From assembly GCF_000150275.1 (NCBI RefSeq), contig NW_002060945.1, positions 3,061,172 through 3,125,171 on the forward strand: DNA of 64,000 bases, given 5' to 3'. The translations under genes and the position numbers were made by a program. Source of the stretch: Trichoplax adhaerens. Lineage: Eukaryota > Placozoa > Uniplacotomia > Trichoplacea > Trichoplacidae. The first letter of the stretch is position 1; the number at the start of each line of letters is the position of its first letter. Positions 15,328 through 25,894 of this stretch are shown in pieces. A model generated the notes under the pieces. That model was not told the origin of the DNA, did no database searches, and saw only the letters and a list, made by a program, of their open reading frames with translations.

Positions 15328-16218
15328 ATGAGGGATGATTACGTCTGGTGCTATTCTGCAGAGGGATTTCACAAAGTCTACTACCGCCAGTGGGGAGAAA
15401 GCAATGGAAATAATGTCATCGTATGTTGTCACGGTGTTATGCGGAATTTACATGATTTCGACTATATTGGAAAGACACTAGCAGATCAAGGCTACTGTGC
15501 CGTTTGTCCTGATGTTGTTGGACGAGGCGAAAGCGATCATTTTCGAGATGCTAAAAATTATTCTTATTATCAGTACATCCTAGATATTACTGCAATTGTT
15601 GCCAAGGTCGGAGCTAAGACAGTAGATTGGCTGGGTACCTCAATGGGTGGATTGATGGGGATGATGATTGCTTCACAACCAAATACGATCATTCGCCGCC
15701 TGATAATGAATGACATCGGTCCAATCGTGTTACTAGCTGCCTTGAAACGGATCCAGGCTTATGCAGGTAAAGAAGCATATTTTAATAATTTCGACGAAGC
15801 TTGCCAGGCGATGCGTAAGAACTACGCACCTTTTGGAATAAAGAACGATGAGCACTGGATGCATATTTTCAAGCATACCGTTAAACAGCTACAAGATGGT
15901 CGATGGACCATCAAAGCGGATTCTCGTTGTATGACGCAAGGTCTTGATCCTAGCCATCAGGAAAGCGATGCACTACCAGATATTGATGAAGATGGAAATA
16001 TTATTTTTTGGAAATATTGGGAAAAAATTTCTTGCCCAGTTTTACTGACCCATGGTGCAAACTCTGATTTGGTAACAGCTGAAGTTGTTAAAACAATGAA
16101 GCAGTATCCCATACAGCTAGAGTCCTATTCATTTCAAGATGTAGGTCATGCCCCAGCATTAATGGAGCCTGATCAGATCAGTATAATTACTGCTTGGCTT
16201 AAGAAAACAACTTTATAG
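15328..16218 (+). CDS. Alpha/beta hydrolase, intronless, bacterial type
   Basis: A single uninterrupted 296-codon frame. It has the alpha/beta-hydrolase fold: oxyanion HG at 35-36 (CCHGVMRNLHDFDY), the motif CPDVVGRGESD at 60-70, the nucleophile elbow GTSMGG with Ser105, the acid Asp247 in HGANSD, and His274 in DVGHAPALM. The spacing and the RN-DFD, VVGRG and GTSMGGL blocks match a family of about 300-residue hydrolases that I know mainly from proteobacteria. The natural substrate is unknown; ester or C-C bond hydrolysis is likely. Every other complete gene in this window has introns, so the lack of any is conspicuous. A four-codon upstream ATG frame (15318-15332) overlaps the start and could damp translation. 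No signal peptide is visible. The codon use looks like its neighbours, suggesting an old arrival. Confidence 0.9.
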   Translation: MRDDYVWCYSAEGFHKVYYRQWGESNGNNVIVCCHGVMRNLHDFDYIGKTLADQGYCAVCPDVVGRGESDHFRDAKNYSYYQYILDITAIVAKVGAKTVDWLGTSMGGLMGMMIASQPNTIIRRLIMNDIGPIVLLAALKRIQAYAGKEAYFNNFDEACQAMRKNYAPFGIKNDEHWMHIFKHTVKQLQDGRWTIKADSRCMTQGLDPSHQESDALPDIDEDGNIIFWKYWEKISCPVLLTHGANSDLVTAEVVKTMKQYPIQLESYSFQDVGHAPALMEPDQISIITAWLKKTTL

Positions 16219-18998
16219 ATCCAATCTCTCTAACTTTGAAATATTAACATAGAATAATAATACGTATAATGCTATTCAGTAGTACACAACTGTATAACCG
16301 AAAAGGCTATTAATTACTGCTCAAAATTGATATACTGTACATAATTATCCTAGAATAGAACACATATTCCAGCTACATCAATATTTATACCGCCTACTAT
16401 TTCAATTTTCTGTAATATCAAATTATAGCTGCATGATAATAAGAATTCATTATCATTGGCTAAAGTTGTGCAAACGCTCTGTAATAAATATCATTAATCT
16501 ATACTGATGCAAGTTATAACCTTCAGCCATTATACATATACTGTACATTGTACAGTATATACCTGTAATTTTGATGACAATTTTAGAGCAAATGAAGGAA
16601 TCATGAATTGAAAAGAGTGATAAGGAGTGTGTGAATATACAACTTCAGTAGTATTATTTTATTTGGATAGTCATGATAATATTCTAACCGACAGCTCTTG
16701 TAAACGATAGCAAAAATCTTCATTTAATTAATTGATTTTAGAGGAGTTTTGTTTATTGTCAATGGTTTTGATATTTTGTTAAAACTATGAAAACTATTGA
16801 CAAAACACAAAATTCCCTTTAATTTTATTCGATGCACGGTGTACAAGTGATATAATTGCACTGCATTAAATGATGGCTATCCACTACATTTAAAATGGGA
16901 AAGATCATAATGTCATCACACTATCGCTCATGACATCGTAGATGTACTAAATCTACAGTATTACAATATCTGTACTTCGATTCGAATGCACAAATCGCTG
17001 CGAAAACTGTAGTAATAGCTCAATGCCGGGTGGAAAGCAACCCGAGAACATGTGTAACAACTTTATTACTTTACAGTTATTAATATGTCCTGTATACCGA
17101 TCTATAATATCAAGTTTGTAGCCTCTCGTTTAACTCTTTTAAATGTAGATTTCACACGTTTCGAATGGCAGCTGCTAACTGTGTTCGGTAGTTCTGTTCA
17201 GTACAGTAAAAAGTACTGTAAGCACTGTACTATACACTGTACACTACAGTAGTGTACAACAATTTGCACATTGCCTAAAACCATAGCCTGAAGCTTATAC
17301 TGTAGATGATAACGGTTTGAACCGAACCGAACCTTTCTCAGGTCTACAGTGAAACCTAACTCAAGGCGTTTTTCTTCGGTATCTAGGCTACGCGCGTATC
17401 TACGTTACTGCCCAATCAGCTACTGCACGCAATCATCGACACAGTAATAGCGGTTAAATTCATATTTCATATCTAATGAGATGCGCTTTAGTTTCTTCAG
17501 TATCGAGTTTTACAACCTTCATCAGGATTGATAATACAGTAAATTGACGGTAAAGTATAGGGGCATAATTGTGGTAGACAGCTTTCTTGCCCAAATTATT
17601 GAACAAATTTCTACTTTGACGTTGAGAAACTGCAAATTTCAACCGGTTATCTGTAAGAGTTTGGAGCCCACGATGACGACAGTACGAGAATGTGTTCTAC
17701 TTGCCTTTGCCTTTTGCCGCATTGGGTTATATACGGTAGGAAATTTTTTCAAAACCCCTTGAAGTGCATTCTATTCCTATTTTATAGTATTCTATTGATA
17801 GCACTCAGCCATATCGTAACCAATGTTCGATCTCGTTCACGCGAAATGAGTTGGTATATTTTCCCATTTATATACACGTATCTACAAAATGGATATTATA
17901 TAGCTTATTATAAGGTTATTATTTACATTTATCTATGCTCTATTTACAGTACTGTATCTATAATATCTATATTCTAGTATACGTTACTCTTTATAGTGTA
18001 AGCGTTGTATTGTGAACTAAAGACTGTTCAGTAAAAGTAGAAAAATGTTATCGCCTATCTACAGTATATAAGATTGGTAGCAGTTTAGTATGCCATTCTC
18101 CTGTATGGAAATGATTTTACTGGATATTCGATGTATTTGCTGTAACATCTATTGAAACCATCTTACAGATAACCTCCTTGACTATGCTTGGCAAAAGTTA
18201 GTTACTTTATATCACTCTAGTCGCATATAAAATTGCAATAATCCAGAGTAATTTTATTAATGGTTCATAAAATATTTCACCAAATAATAATTAACAGATA
18301 ATTAATAACTTGACAGTCCAATTTTAAATACGCACATGTGGCGGTTAAGTATACACACTGATCATGATAACACCATCATAATTCATTAAATCGCATTTAC
18401 TAATTTAGTTTAGATGGGAACTGACATACAATATACTGTATTATTATACCTTCAGATGCTATTTCGTTAAGATACCTACTCAAATCTATACAATGAGTTG
18501 CGTAACTATTGTGGGTTTAGTATTAATTTTTCTACAAAGCCATAATGTAGAAAAGAAGATGTATTGATTTTAAGTATTTATTTAAATCTAAAATGATAAC
18601 AAATAAGTACTTCTAACTGAATGAGTAAACGACTAATCGTTTGATGAATTGCCAAATGTGTAAGTAATCTTAGCTCGTGGGCCTTTGCGCGCTAACAATC
18701 AGTCGGCCAGTGGCTTATCATCTTATAGTTAACAATCTTTATGGTCTAGCATCAATTGCCCAATTTTACTAATGAAAGCAGCATTTTTTAGTAAACAATA
18801 CTTATTCATCTTTAATTAATGAGATAGCATGTACCACAGCATCTTCGCTACGTAGAGGATAACAATTATAATTATTGTTAAACAATAATATTGCGGTTTA
18901 TATAAAATTAAGTACGATAAGCCTTTCCATTTTATCTAATAAAAAATTTATAGCTGTTTCCTTTAGAGTGTAGTCAAGTTTTAATTTAATATCTGCAG
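16219..18998. other. Spacer between hydrolase and first placed ARL15 exon
   Basis: About 2.8 kb. The short N-terminal exon of ARL15 should lie near its right end but could not be fixed by phase. A GTAC cluster sits at 17198-17259 and a small one near 16540. Frames at 17460-17977 lack family resemblance and splice support. Confidence 0.45.
17198..17259. repeat. GTAC-palindrome cluster
   Basis: Contains TTCAGTACAGTAAAAAGTAC, then CACTGTACTATACACTGTAC and a final TAGTGTACA. Same repeat family as the cluster near 14.0 kb. Confidence 0.7.
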
Positions 18999-20157
18999 TG
19001 CTACAGGAGAATTTTCTATGGACCTCCCCCTCCCCCAAGGCCGGGCTTTTCAGCAATTTGCATTGGAATAACTGGAGCTGGAAAGTCCAAAGTTCTTGCT
19101 GTTTTATGCAGTGAAAAGGATGAAATCATACCTACCCAAGGTAATAATTTCATTCCATCAGGTTAAGCCTTATCAAAAATTGATCTCATAGAAAAATTAT
19201 AATCATATAAATACTCCAGGGTTTTCAATTAAGGATGTTCCTTTTGAAAATGCCATACTTCATGTAAAAGAAATTGGAGGTAATTTGACAAATTTGTCTA
19301 TCTAAAAAGGTATACGTGTATATAGCTATATTACCGATAATTCTACACCTTTATCAGCAATGAAATCACCTATATCAGAATTATCGTGTAATAAAATATA
19401 CCTGCCTAATAATACTCTAGTTCATATTAATTCCATATTAGATGCTCAATTCTATATTTACACATAGCAGTATGCATTCGTAACTACTTATCTGAAGGGT
19501 TTGCGTAACTTAATTCATTTTAGGTAGTGAAATGCTTCGAAAATACTGGAAAAAATACTACCGTGGGGTACAAGGAATTGTAAGCAATGCGTAGCTTGTG
19601 CATACTGCACAGATAGTTGATATGGTTATTGTTATCTACTCATACAGAAAGCTATTCGGTTAATAAATTCTTGTCATCACATAGATAAACAGTATTGTAT
19701 ATGCTAACACTATTTTTTTAATTTTTTAGATATTTGTTGTAGATAGTTCTTGCGATGAAGACACACTAAAAATAGCGTCGGAAGAATTTTGTAAAGCAAT
19801 TATGGATCCTGATTTGGCTGGGTTGCCGTTACTCGTTCTTCTTAATTCGATAGACCAATCGAAAGCCCGTAGCATTGAAGAAGTTAGTATTCTGCTGCTT
19901 TTAACATAAGATACGACCCTGAGACTATCTCAAATATTGATCAATTAAATTCATTTTATAACGCTGTCATGATATTGACAATATTTCATTTCTAGATAAC
20001 TGATGCTTTTAACATTAATGAATTGTGCTCTGAGAGAAAGTGGTCCATTCGGAATTGTTATGCCTGTGATGCTGATTCGGCAAGGTCCGCTTTTAAACCT
20101 TTCATAGAAAATATGCTGGAACAGTATGGCCATTCTAATGATAATAATAGGCTATAA
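18999..20157 (+). CDS. ARL15: ARL15, ADP-ribosylation factor-like GTPase 15 (first exon missing)
   Basis: Exons 18999-19140, 19220-19279, 19524-19579, 19730-19882 and 19996-20157 join in phase to 190 residues plus stop; human ARL15 has 204, so about 14 N-terminal residues on an unplaced first exon are missing. ARL15 is an Arf-family GTPase linked to Golgi/endosome traffic, SMAD signalling and magnesium transport. Seen: a Cys/Pro-rich lead-in GPPPPPRPGF, the P-loop GITGAGKS, the block GFSIKDVPFENAILHVKEIGG (positions 19220-19279 plus flanks), RKYWKKYY and an NxxD-type base motif in LLNSIDQ. The switch-2 KEIGG replaces the usual Arf DxGGQ, as in vertebrate ARL15. The acceptor before 18999 (tctgcag) requires a phase-0 upstream exon. 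Confidence 0.9.
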
Positions 20158-21488
20158 TCACGCTATAGTATCTACTTCCTCTATTTTACCCCTATCAGAT
20201 AATTGAAGTAACGTAGTAATGCTGCTTTTCAGTATTACAATATAAATTTTCTTCGATTTCCTTGTATAATTACCTGCCATAAGAAAGAGCATCGTCGTTA
20301 AGAACATATTTTAGATTTTTTTGAAGATAAAATTGCTAACCCTTCGCCTTATATTATAGGTTTAGTAATCTTTTTAAGTGTAAATTAATAATATACGTGT
20401 ATAATGAAAAAATATGCATAGGTATCATTAATATATACTGATGATGAAGGTAGTACTACGATGATACTGTATAAAGTGAAGTGCATCAAATTCATGTTTA
20501 TATTACTATAACTACTCGATAAATGAACTTATGCTAATATGTTGTACATTTGTTATCAAATCTTGCTAGTTAAACTTGATGTAAAAATTTTTACTTCAGT
20601 TTTTTAGCTTTAATTCTTGCTAGTTAAATACAGCATAAAATCCAACTTGTAGTTAATTAATACCATGACATGTCATCTATGATTTCAGCAATTTTTACAT
20701 ATTTGCTTCTTCACTCTTTGTTAATTACGTAAAATCTATCACGTCTTCAGTACCGCAGTCGTGAATATAGTTATTTATCCAATTCCCGCTGCCAATGACA
20801 ACTTGGTAAGAGTAAATCAACGTTATTATCAGATACTAGTTATTTAAGCATATACTATTTCATCAAGCCCGACACGTTTGGATAGTTATAAAAAATTTGA
20901 ATCTATAGATATACCATTTAAAAATATTGCTTTCACATGATTGTTTTCATACCATGAATAAAAGATAGTAAATCTCTACTTATACATTAAGCTGGAGTAT
21001 TACGTGACTTCGACTGGATACAAATAATGAGACACTATGATCTGCCAATAGAACTGACAGCGTCAGAAAAATTAATAAGGAGTAACTAGGTCAACAAAAT
21101 TTGACACAAATAGCAGACATAAATTTATTACGTAATACAAGCTACCTCCAAAATTAGATAAACATTATATACCATACTTTGCAATAGATATCAATTATAG
21201 GTGGTAAGTTATAAAATCTACTTTCAACATTCATTAATTTACAGTATCCGTGCCGCTATTCTCGTACTATAGCGATATTTATGCAACGATAGAAATTCTA
21301 GCATATCATACAATGGTGCCCAGTTACTTCCGCTGTAGTAACATATTGACAGAAATCATAAATATAAAATATCATTTCAAAGCATTGTCTCTTTGTATAT
21401 TCTTCAGCTAACAGAATAAGCGAGATGTAAGTAAAAATTGGCACAACGTAAGTATACGCTAGCGACTTGATAATCATATAAACTAGAA
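20158..21488. other. Convergent spacer ARL15/NDUFS4
   Basis: Holds the two 3' ends. AT-rich, with no exon-like frame or repeat that I can support. Confidence 0.5.
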
Positions 21489-23313
21489 TTATTTAGTAGA
21501 CACTCTGGTTTTCTTATTCCATGAGAAGTTTGCACCGTATGTCTTGGGTACCATTGTTGGTAATTGGGGCGAATCAACAGTATAAGTCCAACCTATTACA
21601 ATGAATGATGATAAGTGTAAAATTAGCACGATTACTGCATATAAAATCACAAATTTCTCGATATTCCATTAATGACATACAGAGCATTATAATGTAGCGT
21701 AATATCAATTAATAAAAATAACATCCATTCACACAATTTTATGTAGTAGCATTATAACTTGCAGAAAAGAACCGCATTAATACCAATACGAAATTACTTT
21801 GTCTAATAAAATGTGCAAATTTTTAGTTTATTCCTTAGTACAATCATACCGTTTTTCTCTGCGAATGCAATAGCCTCTTCTTTACTATCGAATTGTACAT
21901 AAACGTTCGACACCGGATCAGCACTGTCAAAAATGAACAATTACATTAATTTTATTCATTATCGTAATCATTCAGTTTTTTCTGTAGTTATTAATATGGT
22001 TGGACATAGTTCGCGTTTTCAACTAATTAAATCCTTGGAAGTTCGAAATATTCCAAGATCGACATTTTAATTAACGGACGTAGATTATAGTGTTCTAATA
22101 CAGTAACAAAAATTGGTTCTAAATAAATCAGTTAAAGTAGTGACAGCTATGGCTTGGATACAGTAACATTAATTGCATGTTATAAATACCAATGTAGTGC
22201 CTAGCAATTGAAATTTCTCAGTACTAACATCAAATCCATTAAAAAGAACACAGTATTACCTGGAAGCCCAGCCCATCAGTGGATTTTCCCATCTTTCTTG
22301 GTTATCAAAATCTAAGATCCACAGACGTGTAGCATAAGTACCAGACTGCATAGCGTTACGTGCAGGCTTATAGATACGAACTATCCGAGTAGCCATTTCA
22401 TCCATTGGAACTCCAGTAACTTCAGATATATCTTTCTGTAAGGTCAAAATGTCAATTAGCAAACTCTTGAAATGAGTACAAACAATTTACTGGTACAGCA
22501 GTCGACGAATCTACTAGCATAAGTAATATACATAATTCTATGCACACAAGTTTATCCATAGATGATGCGCGTATGATCGCAGTAAAATCTAGGGTATAAT
22601 GTTGAACGCTTTTTTTCTCGAATATAAGTTCTGCAATAGGATAATATTTACAGCATACGCTTAAAATACCTGCTACGATTGTAGCATTTGTAAGAATAGA
22701 GATCAATTTGTAGGTAAAATTAAAAAAAGTATCGCAATAAAAGAGGGAAATCATTTCCCGAACAAACATGTGGTATGATTTTAATATCCCAACACCGAGC
22801 GTGAAGCAATGCGATGCTTGGAGGAATGGAAAAGGTTATTGCTGTACTGTACGTGTTGACTCTAGCTACATTGATCACTATACTGTACTTAGTATACTGT
22901 TGTACAGTATACTATCTGGAAATGCGAGGCACCGTCAATATACTGTATAGTTAAACGTTTCAAAAATAAGTAGCATATCTTCCAGTTGATCGATTTAAGA
23001 GTACTATATCGTGAAAGGTTTTATCGCTTGCAATAAATATACTGTATAATCGGATAAAGGTGATATTACACACCACGCTTTATACTAGTAGTACGAGTTT
23101 ATTTTATTTTTCCAAGATTAACGGCAAGCTGCTGAAATTAGAATAGTAGTATATGTCTTTTACCTCCACATTTTTATATAAATCAATTTTCTTGTCCTTC
23201 TCACCAACTGTTACTTCATTGAACTTTATTGCCGAACTAGAAAGACCACGCCATACAGTTCTATTTCGTCCTAGAGAGACAGTTCTACTAGCGACTCGCA
23301 TCCAATTCGCCAT
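21489..23313 (-). CDS. NDUFS4: NDUFS4, complex I 18-kDa (AQDQ) accessory subunit
   Basis: Exons are complement 23164-23313, 22260-22435, 21850-21923 and 21489-21592, giving 167 residues (human 175). The product is a nuclear-encoded subunit of mitochondrial NADH:ubiquinone oxidoreductase at the N-module/Q-module junction. Residues 1-28 ([20 protein letters not shown] and following Ser-rich stretch) are basic and Ser-rich with no acids, as in a mitochondrial targeting peptide. The core blocks [40 protein letters not shown] and [16 protein letters not shown] are diagnostic. An ATG five codons upstream (23328) is in frame; 23313 is preferred because it starts the presequence. The C-terminal RVSTK equals the mammalian phosphorylation site region. 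The first intron is about 730 nt and carries GTAC repeats. Confidence 0.95.
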
Positions 23314-23658
23314 GTTGAATTTTCTCACCAGCGCAAAAATCTGCTGTGAGAACCAGTGACAACAGTAGCTAGAGTACAGTGTACAGTACGTACTAGCCTA
23401 CAGTACATGACTACCGTACGAGTACTGTAGTAGTAAGGTAAATGTTGTCTCTATCGCCACTACAGTTGTTAGAGTACAGTATGCAAGCCAGTGTTGTGAT
23501 TAAAAACTCTATGGAAAAGTAAGGTAGGCAAACCTCAACAGCTTGAGCAGCTTGCCAACCTCGCCGACCTGACAGCTGTAGACTCTAGTAAGAAATCTCT
23601 TCACAGCAACACCGACACAACTTGCCTCCATACTGTTTGATGGATATTTAATACCGAC
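23314..23658. promoter_or_regulatory. Shared divergent promoter region of NDUFS4 and MRPL34
   Basis: 345 bp separate the two divergent start codons. It contains a GTAC-palindrome cluster at 23373-23430 (GTACAGTGTACAGTACGTAC and others). No TATA box or named factor site could be assigned. The bidirectional role is inferred from geometry and from both products being mitochondrial. Confidence 0.5.
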
Positions 23659-24573
23659 ATGTTAGCGAATTTATCAAATATCTTCCGTCGAATCTCAACC
23701 AACATCATTACGCAAAGACAAAACCTTGTCTTAAGTCTATCACAATGGTAAGAGCTTAGCAAGAGACCAATGTCAAATGATTGAAGGCCTTGACTTAATT
23801 ATTATTATCGACTAATCGATCGCTCGCTCGTGTACCATGGACTACTAAAAAATGAAATTTTAAATTTTAAAAATAGCTCATGCTTGTACCTTTTACTTGT
23901 ACTTTACATTATCACCGACTCACTGCACACTAAGCATATTTAATATTTACAATCTAAAACTGGTGCTCATGACTCAATTTTTGTAGAAATGGATGATGTA
24001 CTGTGCGTGCGTACTTGTTTAGAGTTCTGCATGAAATGACATATACGAGTTGGTATGCTCATAGGTCTTACAAAAGTGACTAATCAATAGACAGCAGCGT
24101 TACTATCTATTTAGCCATACACTCCTAAAGTACGTAATTACCATACCAAATAGCATAAAAGTCCTATTTAGATTGCGTCTTTTTAAGTGTCGTAGTTTGG
24201 AAATTTTCCTCTGCGATGTCTAGGATTACGGATAAAGATAAACATACGCGTAAATAGGATCATTTTGAGCTCTTGAGAGTACTTCATGTAAAATCTGCGC
24301 AAGAATATCAATCCAAGTTGATATAGAAACTATGCCTTTATTGTCTGTTACTTAACTTTACAAATTACTGAAATATGCTCTACTAGTGCTAATGACATTG
24401 ATCTAATTTGGTTCATCAGCTGTAGAGAAATGGCTACCTATGGTCGTGAATATCAGCCTAATAATTTACAGCGCAAGAGAAAGCATGGATATCTAGCTAG
24501 ATTGAGAACTGCAGGGGGACGAAAAATTCTGGCTAGAAGACGAAAGAAAGGCCGTAAATACTTAACACATTAG
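23659..24573 (+). CDS. MRPL34: Mitochondrial ribosomal protein bL34m
   Basis: Two exons, 23659-23747 and 24420-24573, joined in phase 2, give 80 residues (human 92). Exon 1 encodes [20 protein letters not shown] and a hydrophobic tail: amphipathic, basic and acid-free, a mitochondrial presequence. Exon 2 encodes the compact bL34 fold: [20 protein letters not shown], the loop [20 protein letters not shown], and a terminal YLTH, close to bacterial L34 (QPSNRKRKRTHG, KGRKRL). It belongs to the large subunit of the mitoribosome. The ATG at 24430 in exon 2 would omit the presequence and is less likely. The 672-nt intron is GT-AG (donor caatg/gtaaga, acceptor ttcatcag/c). Confidence 0.92.
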
Positions 24574-25894
24574 ACTCGTTTTAATCAATAACAAGTTGTT
24601 AAAATGCAATTTTAATGACATTAAACTGTGGCGCAGCATTTCACATTAGCGTCGTCATCTTATTGATTATATCATTGCAAAGTGCAATACAGTTGCCCAT
24701 TGAAGTAATCAGAGGTTATGACGCTTCAATATTTAATCTAAATTTTGATTTTTAGATACTGCAATAATACGGTAATCTTCCTGTTTATCTTTGAATTTGT
24801 TAATATATAAAAATACTAGTTACTTCTGCAGATATAGCCATGATCAACATGTACAGTATAATATTATTACCATTTTATCGAGGTAGTCATATGGTAGATG
24901 TCTTATCTGTACAAGATTTTTTAATGTTATTTTGCATTCAGAAGGCATTGATTTTCGTGAATAAAATTTTACAGTAATAATTCTCTTATGCTATATCAAC
25001 AAATTTAATAATCGTCAATCTATCTTATAGCATATTTGCCGCTTGTTGCTTACGGTACGGTATACACGGTAATTATTATACTGTACAACTGTACTGTAGT
25101 TGTTAGCGAGCTTGCATTCGAAAACATACTGTACGTAGAAATTGAAGATACATCAATGGATATGCGGTCTATCACAATATGTTCAGGCGAAAAATTTCGT
25201 CTTGATGCTCTTTATATTCCTATTGACCTATTTACTGTATTACCTCACGTGTTCTATGTTCACTTTTCAACAGCGTTTTGAGTTAAATGATAATTATGTG
25301 CTGTACATTGGTTCTATAGAGCCAGTAACACTTCTGATACAGTAGAGTTTAAAGAGAACTGTTTTCCTTCAATTAAAAAGATAATTAACCTGCACGGTAC
25401 CCCGCCATTTATAGCTCTAAGATTAAGAGTTCGAAAGACATAAGATTTTGCCAAAGTTAGCGGAGACCTCTTTTATTAAAAAAAATTCAAAACCTTTTCT
25501 TGAGCACAAGTGCTATCAAACATAGAACCATAATAAACACTAAGTGGCAAACATATAATACTTAAGGCTATAAATTACAAAATATAACAATGTAACGCAA
25601 TTATTGCTCCATTTCTAAAATATGACAATTATGCTACGATAATAAAAGAATATAAAAGGGTCATTTGCAGAAGTCTACATCACATTTGGGTTACAGTCGA
25701 ATAGCTAGTTAGGTAAATTGTATCTTATAATATAAAACGTTAATACCTGAATAAAATCGTTTCATACATTTTTACATTTAATCAAATTAGGATAAAATCT
25801 ATGTAGATTCATATTACAGTCACTAAGTCGTCTGAGTATTAACAATTGTCATTACTTTTAATCAATAATAATTATCACCGAAGTTGGAACGGAC
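24574..25894. other. Convergent spacer MRPL34/SPG21
   Basis: Two 3' ends face each other. Overlapping frames at 25036-25345 have no recognisable domain or splice support; nothing else is seen. Confidence 0.5.

Noticed and set aside
19018-19140. ATG at 19018 as the ARL15 start
   Set aside because: It is out of frame with the P-loop and meets a stop within 18 codons; the P-loop frame continues upstream to the acceptor at 18998.
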